Of a stretch of 21,056 nucleotides of DNA, positions 8,693-18,329 are shown piece by piece. The stretch covers positions 1-21,056 of the forward strand of contig JAIVFH010000424.1 of the NCBI GenBank assembly GCA_025765595.1, read 5' to 3'. The translations under genes and the position numbers were made by a program. Position 1 is the stretch's first letter, and each line of letters starts with the position of its first letter. The DNA is from Obelidium mucronatum. Lineage: Eukaryota; Chytridiomycota; Chytridiomycetes; Chytridiales; Chytriomycetaceae. The notes beneath the pieces are model-generated. The model was not told the origin of the DNA, made no database searches, and saw only the letters and a list, made by a program, of their open reading frames with translations.

Positions 8693-9215
8693 CGGCGATG
8701 CTTCTTCTGCTTTCTTTATCGCTGTCATGTTGAACACACTTTTAGTATCCCAAGCGTTCGCACCTCCCGTTATTACAAATCAAGTCAATATTATATCCGA
8801 CCCATGCTTGTTTGAAAATATATTCGAAGACTGCATCCACCTCGTTTCGTTCCAATCGTTAATTCTTGGGATCCATCCGTCCTCCATCTCCTGAAGGGTA
8901 CTCGTCGACCTTACTAAACTCGATAGCCTGAATAAAAAGATACCAAATGGCTGATTTGTATGCGAGAGGCAGGGCGGCGAATGTTTTTATCCCACACGAA
9001 ATCACACAAAAAAAAAGCATCAGAAGAAGCTGCCAAAAATATAATCTACTGCAAATTGTTCACTTGGCTGTATCAATTTCGATGCCTGGAAGCTGTGTGG
9101 TTGGTCGATGGGCAGAGTGGCGAGCAACGCACGATCCATTTTAATGCCGCTGACACCGAAAAGAGGGCAAGACTTTGATGTAACTTAGTAAGATCGTAGC
9201 CCGCCTTCCGAGAAG
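8693..9215 (-). pseudogene. Decayed copy of the 207-aa hypothetical gene at 3850-4473
   Basis: Runs parallel to 3860-4435. A nearly identical block of about 43 bp (8940-8982 against about 4114-4156, containing GATACCAAATGGCTGATTTG) is surrounded by clearly homologous but indel-ridden sequence. An internal deletion of about 14 bp relative to the intact copy follows the AGGCAGGGCGGC block, and further small indels break the frame repeatedly, so no continuous product is possible. Fragments of the original protein remain readable in different frames (LLATLPIDQ; GYDLTKLHQSLALF). It ends about 45 bp before the ATG of the membrane-protein gene at 9260. Confidence 0.82.
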
Positions 9216-9259
9216 TAGCGTGCAGAAAGAGGAATCCCAAAAGGAATAAAAGAAAAAAA

Positions 9260-10090
9260 ATGGTTGATGCTTCTTTGATTCTGTATGGCCCCAATAACGC
9301 AAGCAATCACAAAGCACTCTGTCTGTTGTCTTGCATTGTCGTTGCTTTGATCCGCGAATATTCAAAGCCTAAACCAACCGGCGAAGAAAGCCTTGATCAA
9401 AAACCGATTGTTTTGACACAAACAATCCTTGCTCTTGTCTTATTCTCGCTTGTTGAAGCCAGCCGCGTTGGATCTGCGATTGGTCATTTCAAATGGACAT
9501 GTGGAGCCCTTGCGTTTCAGAACCGATTAGATTGGTGGGCCTTTGCATGGATCTTCAGCTTCATTGCCTCCATCAGCTACCCGAACGAACGGCAATCTCA
9601 TCAGCACAATACATACTTTGCATTATCAATCAATAATTCGCGAGGCTTCCTGTCGCGCAGTAAAGTAAATGGCGCAGGAGCTGCTGTCGTGCTGTTTCTT
9701 CTTGCGAATGTATTCAAGCTGGTGGAAATCAAATGGGCTTGGATGGGTGCTCTGGCATATGGATTCGCATGGGTTATATCACTTCTATTGCCGTCTCCCC
9801 TGCTGCCACAAGGAAAGACCAAGCCAATGGCAAAAACACGGAAAGCGACCGATGATGCTGCAGCGCTGTATTTAATTTCATCTCTTTGGTTTGCTGTTTT
9901 GTTTTGGATCGATTCTACAGAGGAGCCGAAGGGTGGGATCGCGTTTTCTTCTTTTTTGGTTCTAGTGTATGCCCTTGAGTCGAGTTTTAAGGGTGGTTTG
10001 CTCGCTGCAGGGGTACTTTGGAGCTTTTCGAAATTAGTTGGGCCAGGGGCAGTGGTCATGGTGTGGTGTTGGATGAAGGAGAAGCAATAA
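9260..10090 (+). CDS. Polytopic membrane protein of unknown function
   Basis: Single-exon 276-aa frame with ATG at 9260, directly after an A-rich run. It has about seven or eight hydrophobic segments: about residues 17-33, 49-70, 89-107, 137-157, 160-180, 200-217, 225-241 and 244-270. Aromatic-rich stretches include RLDWWAFAWIFSF and VEIKWAWMGALAYGFAWVIS. A basic loop KTKPMAKTRKATDD (about residues 185-198) should be cytosolic by the positive-inside rule. I recognise no family or transport motif. The stop codon lies within an AATAAA hexamer (10086-10091). It is convergent with the next gene, with 46 bp between stops. Confidence 0.72.
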   Translation: MVDASLILYGPNNASNHKALCLLSCIVVALIREYSKPKPTGEESLDQKPIVLTQTILALVLFSLVEASRVGSAIGHFKWTCGALAFQNRLDWWAFAWIFSFIASISYPNERQSHQHNTYFALSINNSRGFLSRSKVNGAGAAVVLFLLANVFKLVEIKWAWMGALAYGFAWVISLLLPSPLLPQGKTKPMAKTRKATDDAAALYLISSLWFAVLFWIDSTEEPKGGIAFSSFLVLVYALESSFKGGLLAAGVLWSFSKLVGPGAVVMVWCWMKEKQ

Positions 10091-10091
10091 A
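10086..10091 (+). terminator. AATAAA poly(A) signal overlapping the stop codon of the 9260 gene
   Basis: The TAA stop at 10088-10090 is embedded in AATAAA. The 3' UTR must be very short or cross into the convergent gene. Confidence 0.5.
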
Positions 10092-10130
10092 TCACCAAAA
10101 CAAAAAGAGAGAGAGAATGCGAATATTCAG

Positions 10131-10136
10131 TTTATT
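10131..10136 (-). terminator. AATAAA poly(A) signal abutting the stop codon of the 10137 gene
   Basis: On the minus strand AATAAA (10136-10131) directly follows the TAA at 10139-10137. It mirrors the arrangement of the convergent neighbour. Confidence 0.5.
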
Positions 10137-10838
10137 TTAGACTAATTCAACAATGTGTTTTGGTTCTTGGGTATTATTAGTGGTGCTGCTACTTGTTCTG
10201 GTGGTATTTGTGGCCATCATGAAGCCTTGTTGGTTGGCTTCGTAATAGTTTGGAAGTCCAATCTCCACAACTGAAGTTGAAGTTCTCGACGGACACGCAG
10301 TGGATGGGACAGAAGTCCACTGTTCGGGCACCATCAGTATCGGTGCCTCGGACGACTCTTGTGCATCGGAGGCCGGCACTGGGTTCTCTGCGGCCGGCGG
10401 CGAAGGGGGAGGAGCGCCGGGGCCCTGGGGTTTCCTGTCCTTGGCCCGCCGCAGCCACGCGCCCACCCTCCCGCTCTTTACGATCGTGCGGATGTCGTCG
10501 TCCCGCCGCGCCAGCAGATACAGCGCGCCGATGATGAGCAGAACGCCAAACAGCGACGCCGCCGCCGATCCGGCTATCAGCGCCACGTTGGGCGCGCCGC
10601 CGTCGCCGTCGCCGGCCGCTGCCGCCGTGGTCGCGCCGGGCTTCGCGTACAGCGGCCACGGGTAGCCGGCGGGCCAGTTGGGCGGCTGCGGCGTGGTGGG
10701 GCCCTGCCACTTCCAGCCCGCGTACGGCGGGAACGGGTATCCCGGCGGCCAGCCCTTCGGCATCCACGTCGGCGATGCGGTCGATCGGTCGGCCGTTGCG
10801 CTTGCGGACGCCACTGTCGCCGTAACACTTGCATTCAT
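10137..10838 (-). CDS. Single-pass membrane protein with WPxGYP repeats
   Basis: A 233-aa protein from the ATG at 10836-10838. The frame stays open upstream to 10937, but that stretch contains a pyrimidine-rich TTCAG acceptor-like site and reads like 5' leader. The N-terminal part is Ser/Thr/Ala-rich. Two copies of an aromatic/proline motif follow: WPPGYPFPPYA (30-40) and WPAGYPWPLYA (55-65). An Ala/Gly linker leads to one strong membrane segment (about 84-110, VALIAGSAAASLFGVLLIIG onward). RRDDD and a basic stretch (KSGRVGAWLRRAKDRK) come next, so an outside N-terminus and a cytosolic C-terminus are expected. The tail is Pro-rich and then Ser/Thr/Asn-rich. There is no cleavable signal peptide, so the membrane helix probably acts as signal-anchor. 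A receptor or wall-contact role is only a guess. The central coding part is strikingly GC-rich (10561-10620 is 80% GC). Confidence 0.68.
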   Translation of the reverse strand: MNASVTATVASASATADRSTASPTWMPKGWPPGYPFPPYAGWKWQGPTTPQPPNWPAGYPWPLYAKPGATTAAAAGDGDGGAPNVALIAGSAAASLFGVLLIIGALYLLARRDDDIRTIVKSGRVGAWLRRAKDRKPQGPGAPPPSPPAAENPVPASDAQESSEAPILMVPEQWTSVPSTACPSRTSTSVVEIGLPNYYEANQQGFMMATNTTRTSSSTTNNTQEPKHIVELV

Positions 10839-11792
10839 ACGAATTGGATAATCCTGAAGAAAAAAAATTGAAATTCGAAATGCTGTTGGACTAAAATTTC
10901 TAGAAACAGGCCAGCCGCCGTGTCTGATTGGCTTCACGTGCTACAGGCTAAATGTTATTTTGACTTCCCGGCTACGATTCAAGACTTTTGTCCGAGCTGC
11001 AGCCAAAAAAATCATTTGTTGGCTGGTTATCGCAGACTTTATTTCTTATTGTTCCACAGTTGGTGAATGCTGTAACCCTACGTCACACAGACACAACTCA
11101 CGAATTACACGTACAATAGCCGAAAAGTACGATTGTTTCAACAAGAAGTGCTTAATAGGTACTAGGGGGTAGAAGATTGATTGACATCCGCGGACATCGA
11201 GAACAACAAGCAAAAGATATTTAGTGGCTAACATATTCCAGCTTTATGTTCACTTTATGGTCACTGGTAGCAGCTTGCCCGCCAGTTGGGTACTGATCCA
11301 CTTGCCATTCAAGAAGACACATGTAACTTGATGCAAGTGGGGATCCGGCTGCAATCTTAATCTACATGAGCTGATCCATCCATATCCCTTGTCGTCTAAT
11401 GCGTTGATCCGGTTGAAAGAAGTATAGCCTGTGACACCGGGATGTGTATTCGGAAGTCGCAAATCTCAAGAACGGCAAAGGAATTTTCTGATCTACTGTA
11501 GGTTTTATTTGTTAAAATTCTGTATCCCATAACATATGACATCATCCGACATGTCAACATGGCAGAATAAGTGAAAGCACAGGATATGCGGTGAAAGCAC
11601 AGGATATGCGATTTAGGTTTTCATCTGGCTACAAAGTAATAAATGCATATCTTATGTTCCAAGCAACGAACAAAGCACCAGAAGAACAGAGGAGATAAAC
11701 ATCGCAGAGGAGAGCGCAATTGCATTAAGGGGCACAGACGCCTGCTTTCGCCCTTATTTTATGTTTGTTTATTCCGAGTTTTTTTGGCCCAA
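10839..11792. other. Intergenic spacer between the WPxGYP gene and the PP2A subunit gene
   Basis: About 950 bp without a convincing gene. It should contain the promoter and 5' UTR of both divergent neighbours. Small open frames (for example 11250-11462 on the minus strand) lack an ATG, splice context or recognisable motif. The only clear structure is the 20-bp tandem duplication at 11571-11610. An in-frame ATG at 11643 could extend the phosphatase-subunit protein N-terminally by 50 residues, but that extension is basic, unrelated in style to the rest, and probably UTR. Confidence 0.5.
11571..11610. repeat. Perfect 20-bp tandem duplication
   Basis: GTGAAAGCACAGGATATGCG occurs at 11571-11590 and again at 11591-11610 with no mismatch. 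It lies about 180 bp upstream of the phosphatase-subunit ATG. It could be a recent slippage duplication or a doubled regulatory site. Confidence 0.95.
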
Positions 11793-14700
11793 ATGAGCTC
11801 GTTTCTTCAGCGATGGCTCTCGCCTTCACAGCAGCCCTCATCGCCCACCGCATCTTCGCCATCACCGCCGCCGCCTATCAACGTCACAGCACCGGTGCTT
11901 AGGTAAGCCTCATCCACCCTTGGATCACTGAGACTAAGCTGATACAAGACCTCGCGCACTCTCAAACAACATTCTCCTGACAAACAGCAGCCGAAGCGAG
12001 AGTCCCCTCTTGAGCCGATCTGCCTCTCCGTCTCGTTTGGCAGCCTTGGCGTCATCAGTAAAGGGGCTTTTCCACTCAAACAGCTCAAGTTCGTTAAGGA
12101 CTGAAGTGTCCTCTGAAGAAGAACTGGTCGAGGACGAGGAGAAGCCTGCAAACCCCCCTGCTTCGTCAGCAAGCTCTTCGAACACTTTAACAAAAAGTGC
12201 CTCGCTCCCAGTTGTTAGTCGGATCAACGTCGTATCTATCCACTCACCAGCGACCAACAACACCAACTCTCCTACGTCTGCCTCATCCTCAACCAGCTCT
12301 ATCGACTTGGAAGATGTGGCTGCTGCTCCTGCAGAGACGTTGGCTCAACAGCAGCGCTTCTCGTTGAGCTCTATTCCCGCTCGTATTTTGAATCCTCTAT
12401 CGAATCTCATTTCCAGTGCTGGAAGTAGCCCCAGGAGCACACCTACACCACCGGATGAAGAAAACGCAGAGAATTCGCCAAGATCAATCTCGAATGCAGC
12501 TGTTGAGGTGGCAGCAGCCGTCGACATCGCAGAATTAACGACTCCTAGCGCAGCATCATCAAACAACAACTTTTCCTCCTCCCCTCTCTCGAAAATCGCT
12601 TTCGCGGACTCATGCTCGGTCAGTGCCAATAATTCGGATGATTCTTCATTGTCAGAGTCAAGTGCTCTCGTTCCAACTGCTGTCGAGACTGCGCCAACAG
12701 CGGCAGAGGACTCAGTTCTGGTTCAAAGTGAATCTTTGCCGGTTATTATTGTAGAAACTGAAGAGGCTCATCTTCCAGTCGTGGAAGTAGCCAGGGATGT
12801 AGTGGAGATTGATCAAACGAAAGATATCTTGGTACCCGAAGAAACCATAGACATCTTGTTGCCTAAAGAAGCCAAAAATAGTGGAGTATGTGATAGCGAG
12901 GCTCATATTGCCGATGGCCCCCTTGTAAACGTGATTCCAATCTCTGAAATTGGTCTCGATATCTCGCCCATTTCAACTACACCTGTGGATGTTGCGGAGT
13001 CTATTGTTATATCAACTCCAGTACTTTCTTCCATCTCCGCTCCTAATGAATCCATGGAAGACGGCCAGCCAGCTACTTCACCACCTCCATCAACCCTTAT
13101 CGTATCCATAGAATCATCATCCACTGAAGTAGAAGAAAAACGCATACAATGTTCTCTACAAGATGCCATGGAAACATCTACTTTTGTGCCATCATCGGCG
13201 GAAACGTTGACCGCTACTACAAGCGTAGCTGAGGCTGTGGCATCAGCCGCCGAATCTACTTCAATAACAGATTATCACTCAGTCGCTCTTAAGAATATCA
13301 AGGAATCTGAGGTCACTCCCATAGATGAAAAGTCGCCATCGATGTCAAACCAAACACCTGTGGTGGAAAACATAAAACCTCTCCAATTCAGGAAAAAACC
13401 AACAGCAGAGGAAAGGAAGCGAATGACTCGACTGATATTGGTAAGATTTGTTTTTTTTCGTTTCCCAAAACTTGCCATTAATAACGCCACCAATCAGGAA
13501 CAATGCCGCCCACTCTTTTTCCCGACTTCTGGTGACCATAATGAATCGTCCCAACAATTCCAACCAGCTGTGGATCATATGACACTCAGCGTGGTTTCAA
13601 CTGCAAGCAATTCATCTGCTCCTGTGATGACCACAAGCACACCAGCTTCCACAGCGTTATCAAAACAGTTTAAGCGAACGGAATTTGGGGACGTTGTTGC
13701 ATTAACCGGGTTGCCGAAACATATCGGATTTGCTGTCCACCGAAGAATCGTAGAGCGTGGATGGATGCAGGTGGAGGCATTACGAGAGGCTATGGAGGAC
13801 GATTCAATTGCATCCTCTAATGGCCAAGGTCCAGAAGAAGAAGTTGTCAGTTGGGATGGATTTGAAAAGTAAGGGTTTGACAAAAGACCAAACACCTCTC
13901 ACTGACACATCCCGCTATAGATTCATCACTCACGTATACCAGCACTTGAATCCAGATATGGAGGCTTTAGTGTTTGATTTATTGAAGCCAAGCTCGAGGG
14001 ACTATATTGAGGCATCTGATTTCAGAATTGTTGTTGAAGGTTGGCCGGACACTTGGAAAGTGGTTTGATAGCTTACATATCTCTTTCTTTTTTGAACAGA
14101 CATTCTTCAGACACATGCCGCTTTCGAATTTTTAGCATCTTCCCCTGCATTTCAAGCCCGATTCAGTGAGTTTACTTCAACTTCCATTGCCGTTCCCCAT
14201 GCTAACACTATTTTGGTATCAGCCGAAACAGTAATCTCTAGACTTTTTTACTTGTACCCACGCAATGGCAGAAACCGTTTGAACCTTCGTGAATTCCGGC
14301 TAACTGGAATCACAGACATTTTTCACCAAGTTACGACAGCGACAAACAGTTTGGGAACAAATGTGCGTCTTGAGTAGTTTTTTTTGTGTTGTTGTTGTTG
14401 CCGCGTTTTGTTATCTTTTGTCCTAAAATCGCTACCTGAAACAGATTCCATCCGTGTTCTCATACAAAGACTTTTACGTAATCTACTGCAAATTCTGGGA
14501 ATTAGATCGTGACAGAGATATGATGTTGACAATCTATGACTTGGAGTTGTACGGAAGGAGGGCTCTTTCCCATGCAGCTCTGGCGCGGATTATTGAGTGT
14601 TATGGAGTCAATGCTCCCGATGGAGTAACGATAGAAGGCGTAGTGGGTGGTCAAAGGCGAGGAGATAATATCCGGTGTTTGGGATACAAGGAATTCATTG

Positions 14701-15472
14701 GTATACCTAACATCTTGACTTGAGTTTTTGTGCGTATTTATTTTTATTTTTATTTTTGGTATAGCATTCATTATTTCAGCAGAAGAGAAAACAAGTGACT
14801 CTGCATTAGACTATTGGTTCCGGATTCTGGATTTGGATGGAGATGGCGTTTTGTCCATGTTGGAGTTGGAAACGTTTTGGGAACACCAGCACATGAGGTT
14901 GCCAGAGCAATACTCGGTTTTTGACTTTTTCTCATTGATGTAAGTATTTTTCGGCAAGGCTAAAAAAATTGCGTTTCAATTATTAGTTTGTTTCACGACC
15001 TACTAAATTTTTTTGGTCTGATGCAAACAGTTTGGACTTGATACGACCGAAAGCTACATCTCTTACATTAATGGATCTCAAACGAAATCGATTGGCGGCC
15101 GGATTATTCCTTGACCTTCTGCTTGATTCCCGGAAACACGTGGAAAATATCCGAAGGAGCACGGATGTTGGATTTCGGCTACGTGATGAGATTTGGACTG
15201 AAGAGGAAGAGTCTGCTGCAGCTGCGCGGAGGGAAGAGGAAGGCATCATGGGTACCGATGCGGAAGGTGAAGTTGGGGTAGAACTACTGCTTGATTTAGA
15301 GAATGTGGTGAGAAGGTATAAACTGGAAGGATGGGCAAAGTTCTCTGAGCGGGCATATCGGGAACTCTCGGCACCAGTGGAAACTGATTCAACCGATGAA
15401 GTAGAGCTTGAAGACGATGAGCCTGTAATTGACAATTCGCCATCCTTGCAAACAGCGAACATGAATGTGTAA
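11793..15472 (+). CDS. Protein phosphatase 2A regulatory subunit B''-like, EF-hand
   Basis: Predicted regulatory subunit that targets the PP2A core enzyme and responds to Ca2+. The nine exons are 11793-11902, 11988-13440, 13498-13868, 13921-14039, 14100-14165, 14223-14362, 14445-14700, 14765-14939 and 15031-15472. They sum to 3132 nt (1043 aa), and all introns are GT-AG. Residues 1 to about 480 are acidic, Ser/Thr/Pro-rich and probably disordered. The conserved part follows. It includes SYKDFYVIYCKFWELD with an EF-like loop DRDRDMMLTIYD (774-785), then DYWFRILD with a canonical EF-hand DLDGDGVLSMLE (861-872), then LDLIRPKATSLTLMDLKRN. These match the known B''/PR72-G5PR layout. The C-terminus is acidic (EVELEDDEP). 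The family is secure from the FYVIYCKFWELD and YWFR...DGDGVLS signatures; partner and substrates are unknown. Intron 2 (57 nt) is stop-free and in frame. Confidence 0.9.
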
Positions 15473-15832
15473 TGTCACCTAATACGTGTTGTGTGTGGAC
15501 TGTGGATGTGGGGTGTGGGTGCGTGTGGTGTAAAGTATGAAGGTTTTCCGGTCCCAAACTCTAAAATAGATTCTTCTTCTCGTGCTTAATTAAACACGGA
15601 ATTGAACGTGAATGTCATTTCCGCCACGTGATGATAGCAAAAAGACGATTGAACAAAAATTTCAAATTGCGTCTGCTTTTTTTTTTGGAAGAGCAAAATT
15701 TTCTAGTTCTTAGAGCGCAGCTCGTTTCGTAAAGAGGAGGAAACGGTCAGCACGCCCACCTGCCAGCCGCCCACAACGCAACTGACGCACCCACCAGCCA
15801 GCACACCCATCAACCAAGCAGTATCATTATCA
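15473..15832. promoter_or_regulatory. Spacer: phosphatase-subunit 3' end and homeobox gene promoter
   Basis: About 360 bp. The first part has a GT-rich run (about 15487-15532) of the type seen downstream of cleavage sites. The second part holds a T-run (about 15678-15687) and then a C/A-rich leader with repeated CCAGCC, ending at the homeobox ATG. No gene is seen. A 14-bp imperfect direct repeat (GCAGYATCATTATC) at 15818-15831 and 15835-15848 brackets the ATG. Confidence 0.45.
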
Positions 15833-18329
15833 ATGCAGCATCATTATCGGCCAATGGCGGATGATCCGAGAGCACATCAAGTGGATCAGGGTCAATTCTC
15901 AGCGAGACAACAAGAACACTACGCCAACATCACCAGGTGGGTTGCCTTTCTTATCAATCGCTGCTCGTTCAGTGTTTATATAGCGGACTGTCGCATGGAG
16001 TGATGATTGGGTTTGGGTGGTAGGTTGGCTGTCGGTGGTAGGCTTGGCCAATCTCTAATTGAGCTGCTAATTAAGACTGCGGCAGACTGCCAGCGGGTAG
16101 ATTGCAAAGTCTCAGGAGAGGAGTTTATCGGAGGTTTTTCGGCGATTTGTTTGAGTTGCGGGGATTGGCCTGGGATCAAAGGGTTGGGGTTCAATGCAGG
16201 GATTTGACTAACAAACTGTTTCAGATCAGAGTCACTAGATGCCCGAAGCGGCAAGAATCCAGCAATGTTTCCGGGGGACATCGACGCTGGTGCTCCGAGC
16301 GGCTCACGTCTTCCTTCCATTTCGTCTCTGTTCGCATCTCCGTCAACGTCCCAACCCACACCAGGACCAGCCCCATTTCCCCAAGCACCTCTGCTCGATC
16401 GACAACAACAGCAACCACACAATTTTCATGGAAGTCATAGTCGGCATAAGAAGAGCTATTCTGTGGATAGCAGTTCATTTTTCCAAGCAGCTCTTCAAGA
16501 TAACCGTACTGTTCCAGGTCCACCACCATCGCCAGCTCCTGCACCTTATTACAGAAATCAAAACTCAGCAGTCATGGGGCCCCCGTCTTATATTGGCGGC
16601 AGTTTGCACAGAAAGACTGCGTCTATGGACAGCAACTTTTCGAGTGCCAGCTCTGTCACCTCGTCGCCGCCGTTTCTGCAGCATCAGAATTCAAGTGAAG
16701 CGTCGCCGCAATTGCGATCAATTGCGAGCTCAAGCAGTAGCCTTTCGTATCGTTACCAACATCCTCAACAACACTTCCAACAACAGCAACATCAACATCA
16801 ACAACATCATCAGCAGCACCAACAACAACAACAAGTACAACAACAGCACCATCAGCAGCAGCAGCAACCGATTTTGGAATATGCACGACCACTTTCCCAT
16901 CATGTTCGACATAGCAGTACTTCGTCGGCTCCATCATTTTCACATCATACCGATTTCCAAAGTATGGCACCAGCACCCCCTCCTCCTCCGCATTCGCAAA
17001 TCCCTTACCACCAACAGCCAAGACACATGGGAATGAACTCAATCCAAACCGGCCCCCCTCCTCCTCCATCTCTTGAAAACCCATCATCCTTCAACCCGTA
17101 CCACAGCCAACACCGCAGAATCCACCACACCAGAACCAGCAGCGCCCCGATATTCCCATCCTCTTACTCCCACTACCAACCACCGCCTTCCCCAGACACA
17201 CAACCATCCCATACCGACGGTGGAATCCCATCTCAAGTGGTATACCGCGCACCACCAGCACCAGGCGCAGGACCGCCCTACCCACACTCTACCGCCCCCC
17301 TACCACCACCACCACCCACCAGCCGCGACGACCACGACGACAGCCCATGGGCCCAATTCCGCCAAGAACAGCGAAACTACCACGCCGCACAACAAGAACA
17401 ATCGCTGAAAACTCAAGTATCAATGCTACAGCAAAAGGGGCTCCCTGAATCCGTGAAGCGACGCACGGATACCTATAAGGAACGGATTCGGCAGCTTGAG
17501 TGGGAGATTGAGATGCGCACGCGGCAGTTGGAGCCGGTGGAGGCGGCGGTGCAGGTTCAAGTGCAGTTTCAGCAGAGGGAGGGGGATCGTGGGGAGTATG
17601 GTGGTGGTGGTGGTGATGGTGGTGATGGACGCAGTAATAGTGGTAGTGTTCATGACCACCGGCGGCGGTATTCGGAACCAAAGGAAGTTGAGGAAGTGGC
17701 GGCGGTACAAGATCAACAACATTCGCGGACTTCAGCTTCAAAGAATATCGCGAAGATGGTACCGCAGTTGTGGCAACCCGGTCAGCAGCGTCATTCTGGC
17801 AGTCCATTGGGCCAAGTTGAAGAAGTTGAGCATGAGCATGTTGAACGAAGCGAAGATGGTTATGATGAAGGATATGGATATGAAGGTGGTCAGCAAGAAG
17901 GCGAAGAAGAAGGAGCAGAGGGAGCAGCCACACAAGGACGTGGTAGGGCTGACGATGAAGATGAAGGGGAAGAAGAGGTGCAATTCAATGCAAAAGGAAA
18001 GCCAATCAAGCGAAGAATCCGCGCGAATCGGGAACAATTGCGGATATTGGAAGCCGTGTTTGCCAAAAACAAGGCACCTAGCCCTAGCTACAAAAGGGAG
18101 CTGGCTGATCGATTGGGGATTCCGCATAAGTCAATTTTATACTGGTATGGGAAGTTTACTTTTTATTTTTCATTGTCCTGTTTTCTTAAAAACATTGGTT
18201 TCCAGGTTCCAAAACCGAAGAGCCCAGCTAGCAAGAGCCGAACGTGGGCTTGCAAAAAGAAGTATAGGGCAATCGGTTGGGAGGTCGAATGGACCTATTC
18301 CAACATACGACTTGGATGACATGTTGTGA
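15833..18329 (+). CDS. Homeodomain transcription factor (60-residue type), Gln/His-rich
   Basis: Predicted nuclear DNA-binding regulator. The exons are 15833-15936, 16225-18144 and 18206-18329, summing to 2148 nt (715 aa). Intron 1 is unusually long for this window (288 bp); intron 2 is 61 bp. The homeodomain is near the C-terminus (about residues 628-687). Diagnostic positions are present: R5, L16, F20, W48, F49, N51, R53 (ILYW then FQNRRAQ). F20 to W48 has normal spacing, so it is not of the TALE class. The long N-terminal region is Ser/Pro-rich with a Gln/His tract (about 215-250, encoded at 16763-16867 by mixed CAA/CAG/CAT) and Pro runs. Before the homeodomain come Gly-rich and strongly acidic stretches that could activate transcription (inference). 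Intron 2 splits the W48 codon in phase 2, the same position as in the convergent neighbour. The C-terminus is DLDDML. Confidence 0.9.

Larger units (their letters stand above)
5624..9215. repeat. Right unit of the decayed tandem segmental duplication
   Basis: Contains the intact arrestin gene, the Cys-rich GPI-type gene and the decayed 207-aa ORF copy. Homology to the left unit begins at the shared AAAAAGCCACTCTTG (3409 and 5625 regions) and fades after the GATGTAA block near 4408 and 9177. Confidence 0.8.

Noticed and set aside
3409..9215. Transposon-mediated origin of the duplicated block
   Set aside because: No terminal inverted repeats, target-site duplications or transposase fragments are seen at the edges. 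Unequal recombination is simpler.
10359..10871. Arg/Ala-rich open frames in the second GC-rich patch
   Set aside because: They mirror the WPxGYP protein gene, and their composition simply reflects GC content.
11250..11462. Minus-strand 70-codon frame
   Set aside because: It has no ATG, no splice partner I can support and no recognisable motif. It could be a gene fragment, but the evidence is too weak.
16239..17036. Overlapping plus-strand frame inside the homeobox gene
   Set aside because: It is a shadow of the repetitive Gln/His/Asn-encoding region. Only the other frame joins to the homeodomain.
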